Shown here: one piece after another, positions 1-7,448 of the stretch
Position numbering within the stretch: the first letter of the stretch is position 1
Layout of the letters: each line of letters begins with the position of its first letter
Assembly (NCBI GenBank): GCA_025141835.1
Contig: CP081102.1
Coordinates: forward strand, 620,001 to 684,000
Direction of reading: 5' to 3'
Source of the DNA: Rhodobacteraceae bacterium M385
Lineage (GTDB): Bacteria; Pseudomonadota; Alphaproteobacteria; Rhodobacterales; Rhodobacteraceae
Length of the DNA stretch: 64,000 bases
The notes under the pieces: model-generated
Database searches by the model: none
The model's input: the letters and a program-made list of their open reading frames with translations, nothing else
Told to the model about the DNA's origin: nothing
Made by a program: the position numbers and the translations under genes

Positions 1-954
1 TCATTCCCAATGCTGCATTATATGACCTGTTTCGCGACGGCGGCGGTACTCTGCCGGGGTCTCTCCGACGCTGGATCGGAACTGGCGGGTGAAGTGGCTG
101 ACGTCTGAAAACGCCAGCCGCGCGGCCATCCCTTCGATGGAGCCCTTAGAGGCGCGCAGTTGGCGCTTGGCCTCGGCTATGCGGAGTTGATTGGCGAATT
201 TGCGAGGCGAGGTGCCAAAGTGTTTCTGGAACTGGCGATGCAGGGTCGAGATGCTCATGCAAGCGGTGCGGGCCAATTCGTCGGACGATAGTTGGCGATC
301 AAGGTTGTTGCGGATCAGGCGGGCGGCGGCCATCACGCCATTATCCACGTCGGTCATCTTCTCAAACGTCAGAAGATCCGAGGAGCGTAGATGCAGAAGC
401 GCCAAAACGGTTTCATCAATCCGCGCCTCGATGCGGGCATCGGCCAGCAGATCCCTTTCGCCCCGGAACATCGACATAAGCGACCCAAGGCGCAGGCTTT
501 CGGCTTCTTCTCCGCGATATACGGCGAATTCGTTCCAGTTCAGGGCGACGGACAAATCCTGCCCCTTGGCCGAGAGGCTTTCGTTCAAGCGCCCGATCAG
601 GTTGCCCATGCGCCCGGCTTCAATCTCGAAGCAGTCGCATTCAATCGGGGCATCGGGGCGGGCGGCGCCGAGGTCGATGTCAATTTCAACGCCAGGCGGG
701 ACATACATCGTGTCGCCGACATCAAAGCCAAAGGCCTCGCTCCCGCCAACGCGCATAACCTTATGGCCGGCGGTCAGGCGGCACATGATCGGGTTCGCAA
801 AGCGAAACTGCACCCGAGCGGGGTGATTGGTGTGATAGCTGGCAGCTTCCGAATGGGCGCTGCAATGGGCCGTCCGGTATTCTACCAGTTTTTCGACCTC
901 CCCAACCGGCGATGGTTCTTTCGCCACACGAGGCGGACTTAGAAGTCCAACCAT
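1..954 (-). CDS. AraC-family transcriptional regulator
   Basis: A 317-residue regulator. The last ~100 residues form the double helix-turn-helix DNA-binding domain of the AraC/XylS family (LARTACMSISTLHRQF, then AARLAFSDVSHFTRQFR and the end motif GETPAEYRRRR). The N-terminal ~200 residues look like a cupin-type effector/dimerisation domain (CRLTAGHKVMRVGG, DTMYVPPGVEIDIDL). I start it at the ATG giving MVGLLSPPR because a GGGAGG lies six bases upstream; in-frame ATGs further out lack this. The stop is at the first bases of the window, so the C-terminus is complete. The effector and targets are unknown; no divergent catabolic gene lies beside it. Confidence 0.9.
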   Translation of the reverse strand: MVGLLSPPRVAKEPSPVGEVEKLVEYRTAHCSAHSEAASYHTNHPARVQFRFANPIMCRLTAGHKVMRVGGSEAFGFDVGDTMYVPPGVEIDIDLGAARPDAPIECDCFEIEAGRMGNLIGRLNESLSAKGQDLSVALNWNEFAVYRGEEAESLRLGSLMSMFRGERDLLADARIEARIDETVLALLHLRSSDLLTFEKMTDVDNGVMAAARLIRNNLDRQLSSDELARTACMSISTLHRQFQKHFGTSPRKFANQLRIAEAKRQLRASKGSIEGMAARLAFSDVSHFTRQFRSSVGETPAEYRRRRETGHIMQHWE

Positions 955-1357
955 GCCCATCCTCCCTAGATCAGCGGTTGCGTCGTTAACCTTTGGCATA
1001 ATGGGCGAAGAATTTCAGACTGCAATGAAAATGACATTGAGGCTTTTGGCAGGGTGGGGCGAAGAGATGGGGATAGCGATGGACTGTTTTGGGCGGAGCG
1101 AAGAGCGGCTTGGTAGCGGGGGGAATTTCAGGGAATGGCCTTTTTGGCCATTTGAGGCGCCACGGAGGATGCGGGGTTTGTTGCCCTGTTGAAGGGCGGC
1201 GGATTGAGAAAGGTGCTCCGGGAAATGAAGCAATATATTTTCGTTACCCAGCACGGGGTTACATTTGTGCGGCGCGAATTCGTCGTCCAGCGGCTTGAAT
1301 CCCGATCTTGATCAAAATAGCGTCACAAAATCATTTTAATAAATTTGGAGTAGTGCC
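955..1357. other. Intergenic region between araC-type gene and small exported protein
   Basis: About 400 bases with no supportable gene. The reading frames here have no family resemblance and no convincing ribosome-binding sites. The right end (about 1305-1350) is AT-rich and carries TTGGAG just before the next start, so it probably holds the promoter of the small exported protein; the left end holds the leader of the leftward AraC gene. Confidence 0.5.
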
Positions 1358-1570
1358 GTGAAAAAGGCCCTTCTGACGACCGCACTCATCGCCTCTTTTG
1401 GGACCACAGCTGTTGCGCAAGGTATTGAGCCTGTCGCCACCGCCCCTGCAACCGATGTGACAGTCGGGACGCTGACAGGCGAGGCGGGCATTTTCCTCGC
1501 TGTGCTTGGTGCGGCTGTTGTGATCGCTGGCGTCGTTGCCGGGTCTGATTCGTCTGACGGCACCAACTAA
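1358..1570 (+). CDS. Tiny exported or membrane-anchored protein, function unknown
   Basis: A 70-residue protein starting at GTG, with TTGGAG seven bases upstream. Residues 1-21 are a clear Sec signal peptide (MKKALLTTALIASFG, cleavage after AVAQ). A second hydrophobic stretch (residues ~45-62, IFLAVLGAAVVIAGVVAG) would anchor the mature peptide, leaving a short SDSSDGTN tail. A T-rich hairpin terminator follows, so it is a single-gene transcript. I do not recognise the family. The alanine-rich signal, glycine/valine membrane segment and polar tail recall small envelope proteins of Rhodobacterales, but no function can be assigned. Confidence 0.75.
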   Translation: MKKALLTTALIASFGTTAVAQGIEPVATAPATDVTVGTLTGEAGIFLAVLGAAVVIAGVVAGSDSSDGTN

Positions 1571-1592
1571 GCCTATCAGATACGCCTAAATC

Positions 1593-1626
1593 GCCCCGCC
1601 GGAGTGATCCGCGCGGGGCTTTTTTG
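1593..1626 (+). terminator. Rho-independent terminator after the small exported protein
   Basis: GCCCCG pairs with CGGGGC around a CGG/CCG inner stem and is followed by six T residues, 20-odd bases after the stop codon. Confidence 0.8.
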
Positions 1627-1707
1627 TGCGTGGGCTTCTGAGGACTTGTACGGTGTGACCGGAAGCGAGCATTCGCGAGGGGGGCCGGGTTCGGGACGCT
1701 CCGCGGG

Positions 1708-1731
1708 GAGTTGTATTTGCCAAGATGAAGG
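1708..1731 (+). repeat. Dispersed core element, copy 1
   Basis: GAGTTGTA-TTT-GCCAAGATGAAGG. It sits between the convergent small-protein gene and paaE, 11 bases from the paaE stop. The upstream flank (about 1660-1705) is G/C-rich but I see no clean double hairpin like that of the 32.0, 48.7 and 61.4 kb copies. Confidence 0.85.
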
Positions 1732-1742
1732 AGCGGGCGCGA

Positions 1743-2804
1743 TTAGTGATCTTGGTATTCCACAGTTATCTTGTCGCCGATTGGCAGGGCTTGGCAGCTA
1801 AGCACCATACCACGGGCGACTTCGTAGTCTTCGAGGGCGTGGTTGGTGATCATCTGGGCGTCGCCATCGAGGACTTTGCACATACAGGTTGAGCAGACGC
1901 CCGCTTTGCAAGCGTAGGGCGCATCGAGGCCCGCGCGCAGGGCGGCTGTGAGGATGGTTTCGCCGGGGGCAACATCCACGTCTTGAGCCGTGCCATCGAC
2001 GATGATCGTGGCGGTGGTGGTTGTGGCGCTATCGTCGTGTAGCGCGCTTTGAGGCAGTTGCCCCTGTTGCGCGGCGGCGAAGAGTTCGTATTTGATCGCC
2101 TCTGGTGCCATGCCGTGATGTGACAGGCGGTCGGCGATGGTTTCTGTGGCAGATTCCGGCCCGCAGATGAAGGCGGCGTCGGCGGTTTCCACGTCGATCC
2201 ATTGGGCGAACATGGCGTCCAGTTTGGAGGCGTCGATACGGCCGGTGAACAGGTCGATGCCGGTGGGGTCATTCTTGAGGATGTGGACGATGTTGAGGCG
2301 GGTGAGGTTCTCATTCTTGAGGTCCTCTAGTTCCTCACGGAACATCACATCGCGGGCGGTCCGGTTGGCGTAGATCAGGGTAAAGCGGCTGTTGGGCTCG
2401 ACCGCGAGGGTGCTACGAAGGATCGACAGGATAGGCGTGATGCCAGAGCCGATGGCGAAGCCGATGTAGTGGTGGCGAGCCTCGGGTTTCAGGGGGGTGT
2501 GGAAGGTGCCCATGGGGGAGAGCGCCTCAATCCGGTCACCGACTTTGAGGGTCTCGTTTGCCCAAGTGGAAAAGGCGCCGCCGCGCACTTTCTTGATACC
2601 AACCTCCAAGGTGCCATCGGTGACGCCGGCGCTGATGGAATAAGCGCGGCGCAATTCCACGCCGTCGATTTCCTGACGGAAGGTAAGGTATTGGCCTTGG
2701 GTGAAAGGCAGGGTGGAGCCGTCGGTAGGGGTTAGTCGCAGAGAGACCGCATCGGCGGTGGTGCGGTGAATGTGCGTGACGGTGAGGGGGATGAATTTGG
2801 CCAT
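1743..2804 (-). CDS. paaE: Phenylacetyl-CoA epoxidase reductase subunit PaaE
   Basis: 353 residues. It carries electrons from NAD(P)H to the di-iron oxygenase PaaA. The N-terminal ferredoxin-reductase-like part binds FAD (RRAYSIS) and nicotinamide (IGFAIGSGITPILSI). The C-terminal plant-type 2Fe-2S domain has CKAGVCSTC plus a downstream LSCQALP cysteine. I start at MAKFIPLTV by family alignment; a GTG four codons upstream (MHIT) is possible, overlapping the paaD stop. Neither has a strong ribosome-binding site, which fits translational coupling to paaD. It is the last gene of the leftward paaABCDE operon. Confidence 0.95.
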   Translation of the reverse strand: MAKFIPLTVTHIHRTTADAVSLRLTPTDGSTLPFTQGQYLTFRQEIDGVELRRAYSISAGVTDGTLEVGIKKVRGGAFSTWANETLKVGDRIEALSPMGTFHTPLKPEARHHYIGFAIGSGITPILSILRSTLAVEPNSRFTLIYANRTARDVMFREELEDLKNENLTRLNIVHILKNDPTGIDLFTGRIDASKLDAMFAQWIDVETADAAFICGPESATETIADRLSHHGMAPEAIKYELFAAAQQGQLPQSALHDDSATTTTATIIVDGTAQDVDVAPGETILTAALRAGLDAPYACKAGVCSTCMCKVLDGDAQMITNHALEDYEVARGMVLSCQALPIGDKITVEYQDH

Positions 2805-2806
2805 GG

Positions 2807-3265
2807 TTATATGCACTTAAAGTAGTCAAAGGGTTCGAGGCATTCCGTGCAGCGCCATTGGGCTTTGCAGGGGGTGGAGCCGAATTGGCTGATGCGCTCG
2901 ACGGCTGAGGATTGGCAACGGGGGCAATGGGCAGGACCGCCGGCGGGATTTGGCGGGGCGATGCCGTATTCCTCTAGCTTGGCGCGGCCTTTTTCAGAGA
3001 GCCAATCGGTCGTCCAAGGCGGCGCGATTTGGCGCTTGAGGGAGAGGTTGTCGATGCCTTTGGCGTGAAGCGCCTCGGTCACCGACATCTCGATCACCGC
3101 AGTGGCGGGGCAGCCTGAATAGGTGGGGGTCAGGGTGACTTCCAAGGTGTCCTCGCGCCAGACAACGCCCCGGACGACGCCAAGATCGACCAGAGAGATC
3201 ACGGGAATCTCCGGGTCTGGCACGTCGTCCAGCCAGTCCCACACTTGCTGGGTAGAGGGCTTCAC
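2807..3265 (-). CDS. paaD: Phenylacetyl-CoA epoxidase assembly protein PaaD
   Basis: 152 residues. PaaD belongs to the MIP18/DUF59 family linked to iron-sulfur and metal-centre maturation of the epoxidase rather than catalysis. The DUF59 signature is near the N-terminus (DVPDPEIPVISLVDLGVVR), and a C-terminal zinc-ribbon-like region has CPRC, then STPC, CTEC and a near-terminal FKCI. I start at the GTG overlapping the paaC stop as GTGA. A longer frame to 3298 exists but would overlap paaC by 37 bases and add residues not typical of the family. Confidence 0.92.
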   Translation of the reverse strand: MKPSTQQVWDWLDDVPDPEIPVISLVDLGVVRGVVWREDTLEVTLTPTYSGCPATAVIEMSVTEALHAKGIDNLSLKRQIAPPWTTDWLSEKGRAKLEEYGIAPPNPAGGPAHCPRCQSSAVERISQFGSTPCKAQWRCTECLEPFDYFKCI

Positions 3266-4017
3266 CACGATGCGCCCGGATAGGCCCGTTGCAACCACTG
3301 CATCTGCGTCAGCAGGTGACCTAGATGTTCGGAATGCCGCGCGCCTGTGTGGCCGCCTTGGTGGGCGAAGCGGCTTTCGGGGATTGTCAGGGTGGCCTCG
3401 GTTAGAATGGCGCCGATGGTGGCGTCATAGGCGGGGCGCAGGGGCGAGGGGTCGGGCGCGACAGCTGGCATGGTGGTATCTTCGACGAACAATTCACCCA
3501 CATAGGGGTAAAGCAGGTCGAGCGCGCCTTGCATTTTGTCGTGGCTCTCGGTCGTGCCATCGCCCAAGCGGATCACCAGATCGGCGGAACGTTCTGCGTG
3601 GTAGGTGACTTCCTTCTCGGCCTTGGCAGCAATGGCGGAGATTTGATCGTTGGCGCTGTTCTTCAGGGAGCCGAGGCGTGCCAAGTGCCAGTGATCGAAC
3701 AGGAATTGCCGCATGATCGTTTGGCCGAAGTCGCCGTTGGGCTGCTGCACCAGAAGGCAGCAGCGGAAATCCCATGCGTCGCGCAGCATGGCGAGATCAT
3801 CGGCGGAGCGGCCCTTGCCTTCCACCTCAGCTGCGAGGCCAAGCCAAAGTTGGGTTTGACCGATGAAGTCGAGAGCGGTGTTGGCAAGCGCGATATCTTC
3901 TTCGAGGATCGGGGCTTTACCGCACCATTCCGACAGGCGATGACCCAGGATAAGGGTGGTGTCGCCCATCCGCAAAAGAAACTCGAACAGGGCGGTGTTT
4001 TCTGCTGTCTCCATCAC
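3262..4017 (-). CDS. paaC: Phenylacetyl-CoA epoxidase structural subunit PaaC
   Basis: 251 residues, the usual length. PaaC is the ferritin-like partner of PaaA in the ring-1,2-epoxidase; the PaaA-PaaC heterodimer is the core of the enzyme. Recognisable segments include the N-terminal LLRMGDTTLILGHRLSEWCG and LANTALDFIGQT and the central LAMLRDAWDFRCCLLVQQPN. The start overlaps the paaB stop by four bases, and its own stop overlaps the paaD start, indicating tight coupling. Confidence 0.96.
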   Translation of the reverse strand: MMETAENTALFEFLLRMGDTTLILGHRLSEWCGKAPILEEDIALANTALDFIGQTQLWLGLAAEVEGKGRSADDLAMLRDAWDFRCCLLVQQPNGDFGQTIMRQFLFDHWHLARLGSLKNSANDQISAIAAKAEKEVTYHAERSADLVIRLGDGTTESHDKMQGALDLLYPYVGELFVEDTTMPAVAPDPSPLRPAYDATIGAILTEATLTIPESRFAHQGGHTGARHSEHLGHLLTQMQWLQRAYPGASW

Positions 4018-4304
4018 ATGGGCCCTACTTCTTTGGGGATGTTGAAGAACGTGGGGTGGCGGTAGGCCTTGTCTTCCGCCGGATCATACATCGGGCCCTT
4101 CTTGGAAGGGCTGGAGGCCGCGATTTCACTGGCGGGCACCGCCCAGATGCTGACGCCTTCCTTGCGGCGGGTATAGACATCGCGGGCGTTCAGGATCGCC
4201 ATTTCGGCGTCAGGCGCATGGAGAGAGCCCACATGGCGATGCGAGGCGCCGTGTTGGCCCCGAATGAAAATCTCCCACAGGGGCCATTCGCGTTTATCTT
4301 TCAT
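4014..4304 (-). CDS. paaB: Phenylacetyl-CoA epoxidase subunit PaaB
   Basis: A 96-residue small subunit that bridges PaaAC dimers in the known E. coli complex. The family opening WPLWEIFIRGQHGASHRHVG and the segment ARDVYTRRKEGVSIW are intact. It follows paaA after a 118-base gap containing a palindrome array, and it overlaps paaC by four bases. The gap makes paaB the first gene of a tightly packed BCDE block separated from paaA. Confidence 0.96.
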   Translation of the reverse strand: MKDKREWPLWEIFIRGQHGASHRHVGSLHAPDAEMAILNARDVYTRRKEGVSIWAVPASEIAASSPSKKGPMYDPAEDKAYRHPTFFNIPKEVGPM

Positions 4305-4334
4305 AACAGTGCCTTACCTATCATCTTGGGGCAG

Positions 4335-4420
4335 AAGGCTTTTGCAAAAGCCTTGGCACGCCCTTGCAAGGGCGTGGGCAGAGCCTTGCAAGGCTCTGAG
4401 AAATCTCTTGCAAGAGATTT
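4335..4420. repeat. Array of four perfect 20-bp palindromes, 22-bp period
   Basis: Four back-to-back perfect palindromes occupy 4335-4354, 4357-4376, 4379-4398 and 4401-4420, separated by two-base spacers GG, GG and AG. Each is a seven-base arm, an invariant TTGCAA centre and the matching arm. The arms all differ: AAGGCTT, CACGCCC, CAGAGCC and AAATCTC. The last palindrome ends two bases from the paaA stop codon. As RNA they would form four consecutive hairpins between paaA and paaB; as DNA they would put four identical dyad centres 22 bp apart. Confidence 0.95.
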
Positions 4421-4422
4421 TG

Positions 4423-5400
4423 TCACTCAGCCGCGACTTTCGCGGAGCGTTTCTTGTCGGCGTGGGCGGTCATGGCTTCGCGGACCCAGGCGCCGTCGTC
4501 CCAGGCTTTCTGGCGGGTGGCGATGCGGTCCGTCGAGCAGGGGCCGTTGCCTTTAAGAACATCGAAGAATTCGTCCCAATCGGGTTCGGCGAAGTCGTAG
4601 CCGCCTTTCTCCTCGTTCCACGACAGCGTGTCATCGGGGATCGTCAGGCCAAGGTATTCCGCTTGGGGCGCGGTCTGATCCACGAACTTTTGGCGCAGCT
4701 CGTCGTTGGAGTTCATCTTGATCTTCCATGCCATCGACTGGCTGGAGTGGGTGCTTTCGGCGTCCGAGGGGCCGAACATCATCAGGGAAGGGAACCACAG
4801 GCGGTTCAGGGCATCTTGGGCCATGGCCTTTTGCGCGGCCGTGCCTGCGCACATCTTCATCATGATGTCGAAGCCCTGGCGCTGGTGGAAAGATTCCTCT
4901 TTGCAGACCCGGATCATCGCACGGGCGTAGGGCCCGAATGATGTGCGTTGAAGCGGAACCTGGTTCATGATCGCTGCGCCATCCACAAGCCAGCCGACCG
5001 CGCCCATGTCGGCCCATGTCAGTGTCGGATAGGCGAAGATGGAAGAGTATTTCATCCGTCCGTCCAGCAGCATTTCGGTCATCTCATCGCGGGAAATCCC
5101 CAGCGTTTCAGCCGCGCAATAGAGGTAGAGGCCGTGGCCCGCCTCATCTTGTACCTTTGCCAGCAGGATCGCCTTCCTTTCCAGCGTGGGGGCGCGGGTG
5201 ATCCAGTTGCCCTCGGGCAATTGGCCGACGATTTCGGAGTGAGCATGCTGGCCGATCTGGCGGATCAGTGTTTTGCGGTAGCCTTCGGGCATCCAATCTT
5301 TCGGTTCAATCTTTTCGCCGGCATCGATGCGTGCCTGAAAAGCGGCAAGCTTTTCCGGATCGTCAGAGGTTGCCTCGGATTTGACCATTTGAGCGTACAT
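4423..5400 (-). CDS. paaA: Phenylacetyl-CoA epoxidase catalytic subunit PaaA
   Basis: 325 residues. It is the di-iron oxygenase subunit that epoxidises the ring of phenylacetyl-CoA. Iron-ligand ExxH motifs are visible in DEAGHGLYLYCAAE and CKEESFHQRQGF, and the family segments WMPEGYRKTLIRQIGQHAHS and GMKYSS-type substrate-loop sequence (GRMKYSSIFAYPTLTW) are present. It is the first gene of the leftward ABCDE operon, preceded by a 155-base promoter region with a long-gap inverted repeat. Confidence 0.97.
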   Translation of the reverse strand: MYAQMVKSEATSDDPEKLAAFQARIDAGEKIEPKDWMPEGYRKTLIRQIGQHAHSEIVGQLPEGNWITRAPTLERKAILLAKVQDEAGHGLYLYCAAETLGISRDEMTEMLLDGRMKYSSIFAYPTLTWADMGAVGWLVDGAAIMNQVPLQRTSFGPYARAMIRVCKEESFHQRQGFDIMMKMCAGTAAQKAMAQDALNRLWFPSLMMFGPSDAESTHSSQSMAWKIKMNSNDELRQKFVDQTAPQAEYLGLTIPDDTLSWNEEKGGYDFAEPDWDEFFDVLKGNGPCSTDRIATRQKAWDDGAWVREAMTAHADKKRSAKVAAE

Positions 5401-5495
5401 GAGATCACTCCATAAGATGCCTGGGTGGATCCGAAAGGAGCCACTGGGTGTGTTAAGACGACTCTAGCAGATTTCCCGTGCCAAGTCCAACAAAA

Positions 5496-5533
5496 CGTTA
5501 CCACATGAAATTCAATTCGTGTAATTGGTAACG
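5496..5533. promoter_or_regulatory. Candidate operator upstream of paaA
   Basis: CGTTACCA at 5496-5503 is repeated inverted as TGGTAACG at 5526-5533, eight of eight bases, with a 22-base AT-rich gap. It lies between the paaK stop and the paaA start, where the paaABCDE promoter must be. Widely spaced inverted half-sites are typical of PaaX operators in E. coli, though the half-site sequence here differs. Binding by the local PaaX homologue is inference. Confidence 0.5.
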
Positions 5534-5555
5534 CTTCATTGGGGCCGGAGTCGAT

Positions 5556-6860
5556 TTATGATCGGTTGTCGATCACCCGCTTCGCCTTGCCTTCACTGCG
5601 GGCGACGCCGCCTGGTTCTGCTACAACAACGACCGCGGTGATGCCGACAACCTCCTTGATACGGTGTTTTAAGGTCGCCCCGTGGGCGGCCTGTGCCTCG
5701 GCGCTGCTATGCTCGGGCAGGCATTCAACGTGGACACGCATGGCGTCCATTTGGCCTTCTTTCAGCAGCTCGATCTGATAGTGGGGCGCAAGGCCCTCGA
5801 CCGTTAGAACCTGCTCTTCGATCTGGGTGGGGAACACGTTAACCCCGCGCAGAATCATCATGTCGTCCGAGCGGCCTGTCACCTTTTCCATGCGCCGCAT
5901 AGACCGCGCAGTGCCGGGCAAAAGTCGGGTCAAATCTCGCGTGCGATAGCGGATGATCGGCATACCTTCCTTTGTGAGCGTGGTGAAAACCAGTTCCCCC
6001 ATTTCGCCATCTTCGACCACTTCCCCGGTGACCGGGTCGATGATCTCGGGGTAGAAGTTGTCCTCCCAGATGTGCAGCCCGTCCTTGGTTTCTACGCATT
6101 CGCTGGCGACGCCGGGGCCCATGATCTCCGACAGACCGTAGATATCAACGGCGTGCATGTCGAAAGCGGCTTCCACCTCTGCGCGCATCTTGTTGGTCCA
6201 GGGCTCGGCCCCGAAGACGCCCACTTCCAATGAGCAATCGCGCGGGTCGATGCCTTGGCGGTGATACTGCTCCAGAATGTTAAGCATGTAGGACGGTGTC
6301 ACCATGATCGTGGTCGGACGGAAATCCTCGATTAGTGTGACCTGCCGCGCGGTCATGCCGCCGGATACGGGCACGACCGTACAGCCGAGCTTTTCGGCCC
6401 CGTAATGGGCACCTAGGCCGCCGGTGAACAGGCCGTACCCATAGGCGTTGTGCAGCATGTCGCCGGGTTTGGTGCCCGCCGCCCGTAGGGATCGCGCGAC
6501 CATATTGGCCCACATATCAAGGTCGCCATCGGTGTAGCCCACGACCGTAGGTTTGCCCGTGGTGCCGGAGGACGCATGAATTCGCGCGATCTTCTCACGG
6601 GGCACGGCGAACATGTTGAACGGGTAGTTGTCTCGCAGGTCCGACTTCACCGTGAATGGGAACTTCGCCAAATCCTTCAAGGATTTCAGGTCCGTGGGGT
6701 GCACGCCCGCCGCATCGAACTGTGCCTTGTAGAACGGCACATTGTCGTAGGCGTGCTGCAGGGACCACTTCAACCGGTCGAGTTGCAGGGCCGAAATCTC
6801 ATCACGGGACGCAATTTCAATCGCATCAAGAGAATCGCGAGAGGGGGTGAGGTCACGCAT
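5556..6860 (-). CDS. paaK: Phenylacetate-CoA ligase
   Basis: 434 residues, normal length. It activates phenylacetate with ATP and CoA, the entry step of the pathway. The AMP-binding P-loop is ASSGTTGKPTVVGYT. Other recognisable parts are DIYGLSEIMGPGV, the hinge RTRDLTRLLPG and GRSDDMMILRGVNVFPTQIE. It lies three bases after paaI on the same strand, so paaI-paaK form one unit; paaA follows after 155 bases with its own candidate promoter. Confidence 0.97.
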   Translation of the reverse strand: MRDLTPSRDSLDAIEIASRDEISALQLDRLKWSLQHAYDNVPFYKAQFDAAGVHPTDLKSLKDLAKFPFTVKSDLRDNYPFNMFAVPREKIARIHASSGTTGKPTVVGYTDGDLDMWANMVARSLRAAGTKPGDMLHNAYGYGLFTGGLGAHYGAEKLGCTVVPVSGGMTARQVTLIEDFRPTTIMVTPSYMLNILEQYHRQGIDPRDCSLEVGVFGAEPWTNKMRAEVEAAFDMHAVDIYGLSEIMGPGVASECVETKDGLHIWEDNFYPEIIDPVTGEVVEDGEMGELVFTTLTKEGMPIIRYRTRDLTRLLPGTARSMRRMEKVTGRSDDMMILRGVNVFPTQIEEQVLTVEGLAPHYQIELLKEGQMDAMRVHVECLPEHSSAEAQAAHGATLKHRIKEVVGITAVVVVAEPGGVARSEGKAKRVIDNRS

Positions 6861-6863
6861 GTC

Positions 6864-7289
6864 TTATTCCTCAAACAAAGCAGAGCCGAGCGCGCGGGAC
6901 GCACCTCGGAACAGGGCGATCTTCTCGCCGGATTGGTTGGTGACTGTCACGTCAGTGATGCCCGAGCGGCCCTTCAGGGTCGTCTCGATGGCGGTGGCGG
7001 TCAGCGTATCGCCAAGGCGGACCGGGGCGAGAAAGCTGATCGTATTGTGTTGGGCCACCGTTGCGACGTTGCGAGAGTTGCAGGCAAAGGCGAAGGCGCT
7101 GTCGGCCAGCATAAAGGTCACGCCGCCGTGGCCGATGCCGTGCCCGTTGCAATGTTCTTCCCGAATCATAAGGGTCAGGGTCGCTTCGCCTTCATCGACA
7201 TGGGCAATCTCCATGCCGACCCAGGCCGAGGCCTTGTCGCCCTCCCACATGGCGGCGGCGCTTCGGGTTGCACGCTCTTTCGGGGTCAT
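6864..7289 (-). CDS. paaI: Hydroxyphenylacetyl-CoA thioesterase PaaI
   Basis: A 141-residue hotdog-fold thioesterase that releases CoA from dead-end or hydroxylated intermediates of the phenylacetate pathway. The family motif GHGIGHGGVTFMLADSAFAFACN includes the catalytic-loop aspartate region, and the flanking ATLTLMIREEHCN and NTISFLAPVRLGDTLTA are typical. It is divergent from paaZ, with 159 bases between the two starts, so this interval carries promoters for both directions. Confidence 0.93.
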   Translation of the reverse strand: MTPKERATRSAAAMWEGDKASAWVGMEIAHVDEGEATLTLMIREEHCNGHGIGHGGVTFMLADSAFAFACNSRNVATVAQHNTISFLAPVRLGDTLTATAIETTLKGRSGITDVTVTNQSGEKIALFRGASRALGSALFEE

Positions 7290-7448
7290 AACGTGTTATA
7301 CACCACAACGGCACGACATGCGTGCATGGTTTTTTCATCCGCTGTCGCGGTGCTGCCAAGGCCCATAGCGGAAGTCCTCCCAAACTTTACTTGCAGCATC
7401 CTGTCTGATCGCGCAAAGTGTTACAAGAATTTTCGGGGAGGAAATATT

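Noticed and set aside
6576..7448. An N-terminal extension of the paaZ frame by 291 codons.
   Set aside because: It runs antisense through paaI and the start of paaK, has no domain resemblance, and a GTG with GGGGAGG at 7449 puts catalytic residues at the E. coli PaaZ positions.
7290..7448. A PaaX operator in the paaI-paaZ divergent gap.
   Set aside because: Only loose matches to the paaA-side half-sites can be found; none is symmetrical enough to report.
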